DNA from: Tepidibacillus fermentans
GTDB lineage: Bacteria > Bacillota > Bacilli > Tepidibacillales > Tepidibacillaceae
DNA: 64,000 bases
Assembly: GCF_004342885.1 (NCBI RefSeq)
Contig: NZ_SMAB01000001.1
Location: forward strand, 216,338 to 280,337
Direction: 5' to 3'
Positions within the stretch are counted from its first letter, which is position 1. Each line of letters opens with the position of its first letter. Of this stretch, positions 28,207 to 35,997 are shown one piece after another. The notes below the pieces were generated by a model, which was not told the origin of the DNA, searched no databases, and saw only the letters and a program-made list of their open reading frames with translations. A program made the translations under genes and the position numbers.

Positions 28207-28643
28207 GTCTTACGTAAATGTCGTTTTTATAAAATGAACCAGGGAGAGTTGAAGAACCCTCACCTGATTTTTAACTTGTACACAAACGTAACTTTGATTA
28301 TTTAGGAAACAAATCTTGCCTTACTTTTTCGCTTTGCTAATCTTGAATGTCCTTAAAAAATTCATACTCCGATAACTAGCGCTAGAGATGTTGCTGAAGC
28401 AATATTGGCTTTATCCATTAAAGGATAATTCCAACAGGTGTATATTAAACTTATAAAGTTTATTGGTACGCTCTTACTGTGAATTATCATTTTTACGTAA
28501 CTGTTTATGTGAGTCCATACACAGGTATGGGTCAAATTATTAGAGCCTTTGATGATTTGCACCCATTTATCACTATTTAACAGTATCGTAATGGTAACAA
28601 ATAGGTGCAAATATATAGAAGGATATGAATCACTTTTATGTAA
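28207..28643. other. gene-free segment upstream of narK
   Basis: About 440 bases without a convincing gene. A minus-strand frame (about 28362-28610) lacks a ribosome site and family similarity; its last codons (ANIASATSLALVIGV) look vaguely like a membrane-protein tail and may be a fossil. An imperfect hairpin lies near 28241-28270. Confidence 0.4.
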
Positions 28644-28685
28644 TAAAAAAAGGTACCTCTCGTCTCACTTAAAACATCGGTACCT
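28644..28685 (-). terminator. terminator of the coiled-coil protein gene
   Basis: AGGTACC stem pairs with GGTACCT across a 21-base loop and is followed by TTTTTTT on the minus strand, about 26 bases after the stop. Confidence 0.7.
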
Positions 28686-28711
28686 ACATTTCATTTCAAG
28701 TTTGCATTCCG

Positions 28712-28957
28712 CTATACCCTTGTGAAAAACTTCTTTTTCATCACTTCAATCTCAGTTTCATGCTTGAATTGACGATTGGCAAGAAGTTCTAAACTAGCCT
28801 CGATACGATCTAAGCGTTCATTAATATTCTTGATGTCTCTTTTAATTTCTGAGACTTCACCTTTAATCCCTGTGATCTCTTCTCTCATTTCCTGTTGAAA
28901 ACCTTTAATTTGCTTTTGAATGGCATTGATCCCTTCAAAAAGCTTGTCCAAATCCAT
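28712..28957 (-). CDS. small coiled-coil protein, unknown
   Basis: About 81 residues, almost wholly a heptad-patterned helix (EITGIKGEVSEIKRDIKNI then ERLDRIEASLELLANR), highly charged, no membrane segment. The ATG of MDLDKLFEG is chosen because GGGCGGTG lies before it; an upstream in-frame ATG lacks a site. Similar short coiled-coil proteins are common in Bacillales, mostly without known function. Monocistronic between the NreC-like gene and narK; no sign that it belongs to nitrate respiration. Confidence 0.65.
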   Translation of the reverse strand: MDLDKLFEGINAIQKQIKGFQQEMREEITGIKGEVSEIKRDIKNINERLDRIEASLELLANRQFKHETEIEVMKKKFFTRV

Positions 28958-29023
28958 TTCAACACCGCCCTTAAACTTATTCACCCTATTATATCACGAA
29001 ACGTAATTGCACCATAATCTATT

Positions 29024-29683
29024 TTACTCATCTAATTCTAGTAACCCTTTTTTAATCGCAAATTTTACTAATTGTGGACGAGTCGTAAGCTGCAGCTTTT
29101 CCATGATCTTTGCCTTATGATTCTCTACCGTTTTTACACTAATAATCAGCTTATCTGCAATCTCTTTATTGGAATACCCTGTCGCTACATAAGATAAAAT
29201 CTCTTTTTCTCTTGGTGATAATAACTCTAATGAATCCTCTTCTTCTTTTTCAGCAAACTTAAGATAGCCTTCGATTAATCTCTTCGTCGCAGTTGGATAA
29301 AGATATGCTTCACCTTTATAAACCGTTCGAATTGCGTGAAGCAACTCGTTTCCAGGCGCACTTTTTAGGACATATCCAGCTGCTCCCACCTTTAAGGCTC
29401 GAAACAGATATTCTTCATCATCATGCATGGTTAAAATAAGGACTTGTACATTTGACATCACTTTTTTTAATTCTGATGTAGCGGAAAAACCATCACGGCC
29501 ATGAGGCATACTAAGATCCATTAATACCACATCTGGTTTTAACTCTAAAGCCTTGGCAATTCCCTCATTTCCATCAGCTGCTTCTCCTACGACTTCCATA
29601 TCGGACTGGACGTTCATTAACATGGTCAATCCCGATCGAACAACGGCATGATCATCCACCAATAAGATTCTGATTTTGTCCAT
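29024..29683 (-). CDS. NarL/NreC-type response regulator
   Basis: 219 residues: receiver domain (about 1-120) with acidic pocket VDD and phospho-acceptor Asp near 56 (VVLMDLSMP), switch Thr in LILTMHDD, Lys in VLKSA; then a LuxR-type helix-turn-helix (LSPREKEILSYVATGYSNK...ISVKTVENH). Start: ATG of MDKIRIL after AGGAGGAAGAAA, overlapping the kinase gene by 32 bases, so they are co-translated. The insertion RD in MPHGRDGFSA matches NreC/YxjL-type regulators as I recall them. Position between narK and the ywiC-like gene supports control of nitrate respiration. Confidence 0.88.
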   Translation of the reverse strand: MDKIRILLVDDHAVVRSGLTMLMNVQSDMEVVGEAADGNEGIAKALELKPDVVLMDLSMPHGRDGFSATSELKKVMSNVQVLILTMHDDEEYLFRALKVGAAGYVLKSAPGNELLHAIRTVYKGEAYLYPTATKRLIEGYLKFAEKEEEDSLELLSPREKEILSYVATGYSNKEIADKLIISVKTVENHKAKIMEKLQLTTRPQLVKFAIKKGLLELDE

Positions 29684-30905
29684 TTTCTTCCTCCTTTTGC
29701 AAAGGAATATGAACCTCAATTTCTGTACCTTTCCCTAGTTGAGAAGTGATACGAAATGTCCCGCCTAACATCGATGCTCTCTCTTCCATCCCATAAAGAC
29801 CTACGCCTTTATCATGCCGACGAAGATCATCCACCGAGAATCCTTTTCCATAATCGGTGACCTTTAAAATCACTTCATTCATCTTTTTACACATGGTTAA
29901 ATCAACCCGATCACAATCAGCATATTTGGCTACATTCGTTAATGCCTCTTGACTGATTCGATATAACGCTGTTTCTACACTAGCTGGTAGACGGTCCTTA
30001 TCCCCTGAATACTCAAAATTCACTTGAATTCCAAACGTATCTCCAAAGGTTTTCATATATGACTTAAGAGCAGCAATTAATCCGAGATCATCAAGAGCAG
30101 AAGGTCTTAATTCGACAGCCATATGGCGTAATTCTTCTAAGGTTTGTTTGGTTGTCTTTCTTAAATTCTCTAAATGCTCACGAATCGATTCATTTTCGAT
30201 TAAAGGCATTACATATTCAATTCCCAATAAAACACTAAAAATGGACTGCCCAATTCCATCGTGCAACTCACGGGAAAGTCTCTTTCTTTCCTCTTCTTGT
30301 GCTCGAATCATTGATGCAGTCACAATATTCGTAATTCGACTTTGTTCCCCTCTTCGATGATCACTTAGATTACGAATAGAAATAATCGTTAAAGGTTTTT
30401 GATCCACATCTAAATAATGAGATGTACTTACGGATACAGGGATTTTTGATCCATTCTCATGCTTTAATTGTAACTCGTAATAAGATAATCGTTGTTGATT
30501 TAAGAAACATTTATCATATTCACAGATTTTTAGTGAACCATGGGAATCCTCACAAAGGTGGCAAAAACTCTCAGGTTTGATGTCATGGCCCAGAAAATCC
30601 TTAGCAGCTTGATTCATTTCAACAACATTCTTATTCTCATCTAAAATCATAATTCCATCAGATACATGTTCAAAGACTTTAATTAGTCGTTCTCTTTCCG
30701 CTTTTAACTCATCATCCTTGCGAAAAATAAAGTGAAATAATATCGAAGAAAAAATAAAAGAGATAGTAAAGAGAAGTAAATAACGATAGATTCCATTATC
30801 TATGGTGCGAAAAGATATCATGACGACAAATACAAATAGTAGGGAAATTCCGGTTGACAATAATACTTTAAATAACCATTTCTGTTTCTGAAACTGATTT
30901 GACAT
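29652..30905 (-). CDS. PAS sensor histidine kinase, NreB-like, membrane-anchored
   Basis: 417 residues. Two N-terminal helices (about 14-33 and 41-60), then a PAS domain (about 70-185) containing four cysteines in the order C-x2-C-x9-C-x4-C (CHLC...CEYDKC), then HisKA_3 (SRELHDGIGQ, with the phospho-accepting His) and an HATPase domain with TNVAKYADC, GKGF and GVGLYGMEERA. NreB of staphylococci uses four PAS cysteines to hold an oxygen-labile [4Fe-4S] cluster, but is cytosolic; here the protein is membrane-tethered and the cysteine spacing differs from the one I remember. Oxygen or redox sensing is thus likely, not shown. Confidence 0.85.
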   Translation of the reverse strand: MSNQFQKQKWLFKVLLSTGISLLFVFVVMISFRTIDNGIYRYLLLFTISFIFSSILFHFIFRKDDELKAERERLIKVFEHVSDGIMILDENKNVVEMNQAAKDFLGHDIKPESFCHLCEDSHGSLKICEYDKCFLNQQRLSYYELQLKHENGSKIPVSVSTSHYLDVDQKPLTIISIRNLSDHRRGEQSRITNIVTASMIRAQEEERKRLSRELHDGIGQSIFSVLLGIEYVMPLIENESIREHLENLRKTTKQTLEELRHMAVELRPSALDDLGLIAALKSYMKTFGDTFGIQVNFEYSGDKDRLPASVETALYRISQEALTNVAKYADCDRVDLTMCKKMNEVILKVTDYGKGFSVDDLRRHDKGVGLYGMEERASMLGGTFRITSQLGKGTEIEVHIPLQKEEENGQNQNLIGG

Positions 30906-30942
30906 TTTTTCTCACCCAAATTCATAACCTCAATAGATTGTC

Positions 30943-30985
30943 TGTGATTTTCTTCATTGAAAGCATGTAATAACGTTGTTAAAAT
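30943..30985 (+). promoter_or_regulatory. Crp/Fnr-type site and -10 box of the ywiC-like gene
   Basis: TGTGA-TTTTCT-TCATT (30943-30958) followed, after exactly 21 bases, by TAAAAT (30980-30985). The promoter at 34033-34075 has the same spacing. It lies between divergent genes and might also affect the kinase gene. Confidence 0.55.
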
Positions 30986-31056
30986 TTATTATAAGTAATA
31001 TAGGAAAAACTGTCATCTAATTGATGAATGTGAAATGTTTCAAGGGGGGATTGATT

Positions 31057-31800
31057 ATGAAGCTGATCTTACCAAAAGAACATGGAGCTTGGGCGATGTG
31101 GATCGCTCCCTTCTTGATTGGAACATTAGCAACAAAAATGATTTGGTATCATTCTATTCTTTTTTTTGCCGTTTTTTTTGCCTATATTTCTATTTCTCCA
31201 TTTATTCAAGGAGTAAAACGACCTGTTGAACGTAGACAAATGTGGAAAATATCTTTTCAATATTTAGTCATTGCATTACTCTTGGGGTTGCCATTTTTAT
31301 TCTATTTCCCTCGGCTACTCTTGATCTTAGTCGGCATTCTTCCCTTTTTCTTGATCAACCTTTACTACGCGAAACAAAAAAAGGAACGGGCATTATTTAA
31401 CGATCTGAGCGCAATAGTTGCTCTTACTTCAACAGTATTGGTCACTTATGAAGTTGGAGAAGGAAATATAAATCGATCAGCGTTAATCTTGTGGTCCCTT
31501 CAGATTTTGTTCTTCTTTGGCTCGGCACTCTATGTGAAAACCCTATACCGTGAGAAACAAAACCTAGCTTTTCGTAGGCTTGCTTATTTCTATATGATTG
31601 CGTTACCAATCTTATCTTTCTATCTCTCAGGTCCTTACTTGATGATCGCATTCTTGTTCTCAACCATTCGGGGAATTTTTACCCCCAAAACAAGACTAAT
31701 TGTTCCAAAAACAGTTGGTATTATAGAGATTGGGAATACATTATGGTTTGTGATTTTTCTATTATTATCCTATCACCAAAACCCCCTATTTGTTTCATAG
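31057..31800 (+). CDS. ywiC: YwiC-like membrane protein of nitrate respiration loci
   Basis: 247 residues and about eight hydrophobic segments. It begins with the family hallmark LPKEHGAWAMWIAPFLIG. In Bacillus subtilis ywiC lies between fnr/narK and narGHJI, and here too the gene is inside the nitrate block. Its biochemical role is not known to me. The ATG chosen follows GGGGGG by six bases; the longer frame 36 bases upstream has no site. Probably anaerobically induced through the Crp/Fnr-type site upstream. Confidence 0.85.
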   Translation: MKLILPKEHGAWAMWIAPFLIGTLATKMIWYHSILFFAVFFAYISISPFIQGVKRPVERRQMWKISFQYLVIALLLGLPFLFYFPRLLLILVGILPFFLINLYYAKQKKERALFNDLSAIVALTSTVLVTYEVGEGNINRSALILWSLQILFFFGSALYVKTLYREKQNLAFRRLAYFYMIALPILSFYLSGPYLMIAFLFSTIRGIFTPKTRLIVPKTVGIIEIGNTLWFVIFLLLSYHQNPLFVS

Positions 31801-32001
31801 GGGAGTCCCCCTTTTTTTATAGGTTTTTTTTCCCTATTTTCAAGTTGATAATTGAATTAATACTCATAAATTATTAAAATGGACATAGATATTTATGTGA
31901 ACAAAAGCTTAATGTTCTATATTCGGCTTGTATGATTCTATAAATAGGTTAAGAGCGGTGATAGAACATACAAGTCCCTATCCTCAGTATAAAGATCGGA
32001 A

Positions 32002-32592
32002 GTGACCGGTTTGATTTATACAAAAGAAGTGATTCGTAAAGAATTATTGGCAAGACGTTCCAGCTTACCCGATCATCTAGTCCACACGTTATCCACGCGA
32101 ATTCTAGAGTATTTATTTGAATCGACTATGTTTTATCAGGCGAATCATATCATGTCCTATTTAAGCTATCCCAAAGAGGTACAGACTGATAATCTTGTTT
32201 CCAAAGCGCTCAATCTGCAAAAACAGGTTTCGATTCCGGTTTGTGTAAAGGAAGAACGTGATCTTATCCCTAGTCGAATTCAAGACTTAACCATAGTCGA
32301 ACAAGGGTACTTTGGCTTACGCGAACCAAAAAAAGAGTGGATTGATCCTGTTGAAGTGGATCAACTCAATCTGATTATCGTTCCAGGGATTGCTTTTAAC
32401 ATGCAAGGGAATCGCATTGGTCATGGAATGGGCTATTATGATCATTTTTTGAGAAAAATACCTAAACACATTCCAAAGATTGCTCTGGCTTATCAATTCC
32501 AGATTATTAGAGGGAATTGGAATATTGATCCTTGGGATATCCCTGTTGACGGGATTTTGACCGAAGAGGGCTGGGTTGTTAAAAATTTTTAA
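32002..32592 (+). CDS. 5-formyltetrahydrofolate cyclo-ligase family protein
   Basis: ATP-dependent conversion of 5-formyl- to 5,10-methenyl-tetrahydrofolate. 196 residues, the family length. Visible motifs: KELLARRSSL at the N-terminus (ATP-binding Lys/Arg), the strand IMSYLSYPKEV, and the C-terminal signature IIVPGIAFNMQGNRIGHGMGYYDHFL. The start is GTG with only a weak site (CGGA). It precedes the Crp/Fnr-type regulator gene by 14 bases and so appears to be co-transcribed with it, an unusual pairing. Asn replaces the usual Asp in AFNMQG, a mild oddity. Confidence 0.9.
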   Translation: MTGLIYTKEVIRKELLARRSSLPDHLVHTLSTRILEYLFESTMFYQANHIMSYLSYPKEVQTDNLVSKALNLQKQVSIPVCVKEERDLIPSRIQDLTIVEQGYFGLREPKKEWIDPVEVDQLNLIIVPGIAFNMQGNRIGHGMGYYDHFLRKIPKHIPKIALAYQFQIIRGNWNIDPWDIPVDGILTEEGWVVKNF

Positions 32593-32606
32593 AGGAGTTG
32601 GTATCC

Positions 32607-33302
32607 ATGATCCATTCACCATCGCCTACCAAACAAATCATTAATCTCATACCTCTATTAGCTGAGTTATCCGATCAAAATAAAGAACTTTTACAAAATG
32701 CCTTAACCGTCAAACAGGTACGTAAAGGAACCATTTTATTTGTGGAAAATGACCCTGCAGATGCAGTCTATTTCTTACGGGAAGGAAAAGTTCGTCTGAG
32801 CAAATCTTCCCCTGAAGGGAAAGAAGTCGTTCTTAATATTCGTAAACCCGGTGATCTTTTTGCTGAAGTTGCTTTATTCCGTAAAACTACCTATCCTGCA
32901 ACAGCTGAAATGCTTGAAGACGGTGAGGTCGTGATGATTCGAAATGAAGATCTGGAAAAGATCATTCACCGTTATCCGGAAATCGGGATCTCTATCATTC
33001 AGATAATGGGGCAGCGCTTACATGTTGCACAGTCCAAACTCCGAGATATTACACTTTATGGTAAATTAGGTGCCCTTGCTTCGGCATTGATTCGTTTATC
33101 AGAAGATTACGGAATCCAAACGAAGAACGGGATTAAAATCCAATTATCATTAACCCATCAGGAATTAGCAAACTTTATTGGTGCTGCAAGAGAAAACGTG
33201 AATCGGATGATGTCGCAGTTAGAGAAAAATGGTATTTTAACAATGAAACGTGGAGAAATCTGTATTAAGAATCTAGAGGAATTGAAAAATTATATTAATT
33301 AA
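32607..33302 (+). CDS. Crp/Fnr-family transcription regulator without Fe-S cysteines
   Basis: About 231 residues: cyclic-nucleotide-binding-like beta-roll (about 15-125, with DAVYFLREGKVRLSK and PGDLFAEVALF), a dimerisation helix (about 125-150) and a Crp-type helix-turn-helix (about 170-225, LTHQELANFIGAARENVNR). There is one cysteine in the whole protein, so it cannot hold the cluster of classical Fnr proteins. The roll motif GDLFAEVALF lacks the GE...RSA cAMP signature, so the effector is unknown. ATG after AAAGGAG; an in-frame TTG nine bases earlier is less likely. It is the natural candidate to bind the TGTGA-type sites at 30943 and 34033. Confidence 0.88.
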   Translation: MIHSPSPTKQIINLIPLLAELSDQNKELLQNALTVKQVRKGTILFVENDPADAVYFLREGKVRLSKSSPEGKEVVLNIRKPGDLFAEVALFRKTTYPATAEMLEDGEVVMIRNEDLEKIIHRYPEIGISIIQIMGQRLHVAQSKLRDITLYGKLGALASALIRLSEDYGIQTKNGIKIQLSLTHQELANFIGAARENVNRMMSQLEKNGILTMKRGEICIKNLEELKNYIN

Positions 33303-33342
33303 TATGGTTGTGAATCCCTAGATTCAAGCGATTGGGTTATAA

Positions 33343-33565
33343 GCGGCAGCGATGACGGAATCCTTTCAACAGAATAAATTAGTCGAATTACCAGACACTA
33401 AAAGTATTGCAGACAAATTAGTCGTAAAACAGGTTGGTGATCTCACCCTTGAAATTAACAAAGCTATATGTGGATGAAATGATTACATTGTCTGAGGAAG
33501 AAATAAAAAAAGCCATGTATACGTGCATCACTATCGGTTGATGGTGCTGGCTTGTATGTCATCGA
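33343..33565 (+). pseudogene. ilvA: threonine dehydratase (IlvA-type) fragment
   Basis: Three frames in succession give KLVELPDTKSIADKLVVKQ then VGDLTLEI, next LYVDEMITLSEEEIKKAMY, then LSVDGAGL. These correspond in order to the segment of threonine ammonia-lyase around AVKRPGDLTFEII, YVDDIVTVSEEEI and VVEGAGA. Single-base shifts occur near 33458 and 33530. Only about 70 codons from the middle of the enzyme remain, so it is a fossil. It sits directly after the Crp/Fnr-type gene. Confidence 0.75.
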
Positions 33566-33567
33566 TA

Positions 33568-33596
33568 AAGGAGAGTCAATATCCGTGACTCTCCTT
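33568..33596 (-). terminator. hairpin terminator after the 58-residue protein gene
   Basis: Perfect 11-base stem AAGGAGAGTCA/TGACTCTCCTT with a seven-base loop. The tail on the minus strand is short (TTTATC). It could also end the Crp/Fnr transcript on the other strand. Confidence 0.65.
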
Positions 33597-33607
33597 CTGT
33601 CCAATTA

Positions 33608-33784
33608 TCAATCTACTAAACCTTTTTCTTTTAATGCCTGTAATGCTTCCTGTTCCTTTTCCTCTTTAATCTGGTATTCTAGCTTTCCATCATTGATTTT
33701 GGCGCAACGGCCCCCATAAGGCTTCAAGATTTCCTTAATTTCCTTTAATTCTACTGGCATTTTCAAATCATAAAACACTTTCAT
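33608..33784 (-). CDS. small charged protein, unknown
   Basis: 58 residues (MKVFYDLKMPVELKEIKEI... ending ALKEKGLVD), rich in Lys and Glu, with one Cys in GGRCAKIN and a predicted beta-alpha-beta-helix pattern. AAAGGAG precedes the ATG, although 12 bases away. It has a hairpin terminator just past the stop, which supports a real transcription unit. I do not recognise the family; the shape recalls small ligand- or RNA-binding domains. Confidence 0.55.
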   Translation of the reverse strand: MKVFYDLKMPVELKEIKEILKPYGGRCAKINDGKLEYQIKEEKEQEALQALKEKGLVD

Positions 33785-34032
33785 TTGACTTTATTTCTCC
33801 TTTCTTTGTAAACTGGCATTTTCGCCAATTCATCTAATCTAACTTCTAACAACTAACCTCTGCACAAAAGAACAAAATTTTCAAACACTAGTATATCATA
33901 AATTAGAGCTAAATCTCTAATATTTAAGCCAAGTTCTGGGTCATAGATGTGTTCTACTTCATAAATGTGTCCTCTTTGATCTAATTCTTTAAAATGGTAT
34001 AGTTATGATATAGAAAAATTTATCAAGCTGTC

Positions 34033-34075
34033 TGTGATTTTTATCATATACATAGTGAAAAGTTTACTTTACAAT
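34033..34075 (+). promoter_or_regulatory. Crp/Fnr-type site and -10 box of the radical SAM gene
   Basis: TGTGA-TTTTTA-TCATA (34033-34048), nine of ten half-site bases matching TGTGA-N6-TCACA, then 21 bases, then TACAAT (34070-34075). The site would be centred near -41.5, the classic class II activator position. Confidence 0.7.
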
Positions 34076-34104
34076 ATTTGTATCATAATTGTGAGGTGTA
34101 TTGG

Positions 34105-35178
34105 ATGAGAATCCCTGACTACAATCAATCTCCCTTTATTACCATTTGGGAAGTAACAAGAGCTTGCGCCTTACATTGTTTACATTGTCGTGCAGAGGCT
34201 CAATACCATCGGGATCCACGAGAATTAACAACAGAGGAAGGAAAACAATTAATCGATCAAATCATCGATATGGGTAGCCCTCTCCTCGTTTTTACTGGTG
34301 GAGATCCTTTAATGAGACCTGATATTTTTGAATTGATGGATTATGCGATCAAAAAAGGAATTCGTACATCCATGACCCCAAGTGCTACACCTAAGGTAAC
34401 CAAGGAAGCAATGAAAAAATCATACGAACTTGGACTTTCCCGTTGGGCATTTAGCCTTGATGGTTCAATTGCCGAGATTCACGACCATTTCCGTGGTACA
34501 AAAGGTTCTTATGATCTTACAATGAGAGCATTACGCTACTTACAAGAACTAAATATGCCGATTCAAATTAACACGACAGTAAGCCGATATAATATTCATG
34601 ATTTAAAAAACATCGCCAAAATGGTAGAAGACTTTGGAACAGAATTGTGGAGTGTTTTCTTCCTTGTACCAACAGGACGTGGTCAGATCAAAGATATGAT
34701 TTCGCCTGTTCAACACGAAGAAGTCTTCGAATGGTTGTCCAATTTAAGTTCAAAGGTACCCTATGATATTAAAACGACAGCAGCTCCTCATTACCGTCGA
34801 TACATTATGGAAAAACATCAAGGAGAGGCCATAGCTTCTGTTCCCAAATTAAATGACCATATTGGACGAGCAGCAGGGATTAATGATGGAAAAGGGTTTG
34901 TTTTCGTTTCCCATATTGGTGAGGTTTATCCAAGTGGCTTTCTTCCTGTTTATGCTGGAAATGTACGAGAAACGCCATTAGCTGAGATTTATCGAAACTC
35001 TCCGATTTTCCAAGATTTACGTAATCCTGATAAATACAAAGGAAAATGTGGAATCTGCGAATATCGTGAGACTTGTGGTGGTTCAAGAGCCAGAGCTTAT
35101 GCAGTAACAGGAGATTATCTAGAAAGCGACCCATTCTGTATCTATCAGCCGAAACAGGAATTAGCAGTTAGAAGTTAG
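34105..35178 (+). CDS. radical SAM/SPASM protein, AhbD/NirJ-like
   Basis: 357 residues. The SAM-binding cluster motif CALHCLHC lies at about residue 21-28, the GGDPL motif follows (FTGGDPLMRPDI), and a SPASM-type C-terminal cysteine set (CGICEYRETCGG...DPFC, about 312-348) would hold a second cluster. The relatives I recognise are heme-pathway enzymes (AhbD heme synthase, NirJ of heme d1) and an uncharacterised group close to them. The ATG follows GAGGTG by six bases. Its promoter carries a Crp/Fnr-type site, which suggests low-oxygen expression, fitting an oxygen-independent heme or tetrapyrrole step or peptide modification. Confidence 0.8.
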   Translation: MRIPDYNQSPFITIWEVTRACALHCLHCRAEAQYHRDPRELTTEEGKQLIDQIIDMGSPLLVFTGGDPLMRPDIFELMDYAIKKGIRTSMTPSATPKVTKEAMKKSYELGLSRWAFSLDGSIAEIHDHFRGTKGSYDLTMRALRYLQELNMPIQINTTVSRYNIHDLKNIAKMVEDFGTELWSVFFLVPTGRGQIKDMISPVQHEEVFEWLSNLSSKVPYDIKTTAAPHYRRYIMEKHQGEAIASVPKLNDHIGRAAGINDGKGFVFVSHIGEVYPSGFLPVYAGNVRETPLAEIYRNSPIFQDLRNPDKYKGKCGICEYRETCGGSRARAYAVTGDYLESDPFCIYQPKQELAVRS

Positions 35179-35231
35179 AGGTTAGAAGTCGGTTTCGTTG
35201 AAATGGATGAAATCGTCAATTTCTCAGTATT
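35174..35231. repeat. imperfect direct repeat, copy 1
   Basis: Begins GTTAGAGGTTAGAA and continues with TTCGTTGAAAT and CAATTTCT. The same order of motifs recurs at 35403-35458. It overlaps the very end of the radical SAM gene. Confidence 0.6.
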
Positions 35232-35240
35232 TCAAGAAAA

Positions 35241-35270
35241 TAGTCCACCAATTCAGTGGACTATTTTTTT
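35241..35270 (+). terminator. terminator of the radical SAM gene
   Basis: Perfect eight-base stem TAGTCCAC/GTGGACTA, seven-base loop, T8 run; 62 bases after the stop. Confidence 0.92.
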
Positions 35271-35402
35271 GTTTTTGTCGGAACCTTTCTTGACCAATAC
35301 ACATAAACATATATCGAATGGATGAGTGCCCAGCATAATAAAGGCAGAAGTCTGAGGTCAGAAGTCAAAATTGAACAATTGGTTAAATGCCAAGAATCAG
35401 AT

Positions 35403-35458
35403 GTTAGAGGTTAGAACTCAGATTCGTTGAAATTTGCGAAATGTCCAATTTCTGATCT
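35403..35458. repeat. imperfect direct repeat, copy 2
   Basis: Second copy of the 35174-35231 repeat. A shorter related piece (AGAAGTCTGAGGTCAGAAGTC) lies between them near 35346-35366. The 35271-35460 gap holds no gene. Confidence 0.6.
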
Positions 35459-35461
35459 GAG

Positions 35462-35489
35462 AAAAAGTCTGCTTGATGCAGACTTTTTA
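35462..35489 (-). terminator. bidirectional terminator
   Basis: Stem AAAAAGTCTGC/GCAGACTTTTT with a five-base loop. It lies about 100 bases after the last microprotein gene and is likely its terminator. Confidence 0.85.
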
Positions 35490-35589
35490 GAGGAGGGTTT
35501 TCTAAAAAACTTTTTTGAGAATCGACTCAAGAGAGTCACATAACAATTGCTATTTGTTATGTACAAAAGGGGGATAAATCCCCCATTGA

Positions 35590-35694
35590 CTACCACCAAG
35601 TGCCACCAATGAACCAGAAGAAGATAATCACGAGAAGGATGAACAAGAGTAATGTTCTATAGCTCCAGAAATAGCCTCCATATCCATTTGCCAT
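35590..35694 (-). CDS. membrane microprotein A (34 residues)
   Basis: MANGYGGYFWSYRT, then a 20-residue hydrophobic helix and the end FFWFIGGTWW. Ribosome site GGAGGG nine bases before ATG. One of four type-1 members of the array, sharing SYRTLLLFILLVII with copies B and C. The Gly/Tyr N-terminus and single helix recall the YjcZ-type small proteins of Bacillus spores; that link is a guess. Confidence 0.8.
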   Translation of the reverse strand: MANGYGGYFWSYRTLLLFILLVIIFFWFIGGTWW

Positions 35695-35797
35695 TTTCTT
35701 TATCCCTCCATTTTTGATTTTTGAGGATTTTTTCACCCTCAATTTTAAAATATGTGATTGGAGTTTGATCTGCTCTAGTTACATGCCCGATTTTCTA

Positions 35798-35905
35798 CTA
35801 CCACCAAGTGCCACCAATAAACCAGAAGAAGACAATCACGAGAAGGATGAACAGCAATAATGTTCTATAGCTCCAGTAATATCCTCTACCGTACCCGTCT
35901 GCCAT
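35798..35905 (-). CDS. membrane microprotein B (35 residues)
   Basis: MADGYGRGYYWSYRT followed by the same helix as in A, ending FFWFIGGTWW. GGAGGG ribosome site. Conservation with A extends through the whole coding DNA (about 85 percent) but the spacers differ, which argues that the protein is under selection. Confidence 0.8.
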   Translation of the reverse strand: MADGYGRGYYWSYRTLLLFILLVIVFFWFIGGTWW

Positions 35906-35997
35906 TTCTTTATCCCTCCTTTTCTTTTTTCTACATTACTTTATGAATGACATGAATAACAGGTATGTGTAAATGTCTATTTCCACTTAAAAATGGG

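Noticed and set aside
28362..28610. 82-codon minus-strand frame
   Set aside because: No ribosome site, unusual composition, no family similarity.
31795..31840. GGGGAGTCCCCC followed by TTCCCTA, resembling the narG/narK sites, before the cyclo-ligase gene
   Set aside because: The palindrome is one base shorter, no -10 box occurs at 26 bases on the plus strand, no minus-strand gene follows, and the CCCCTAT...ATAGGGG stem with T-run is explained by a terminator of the ywiC-like gene.
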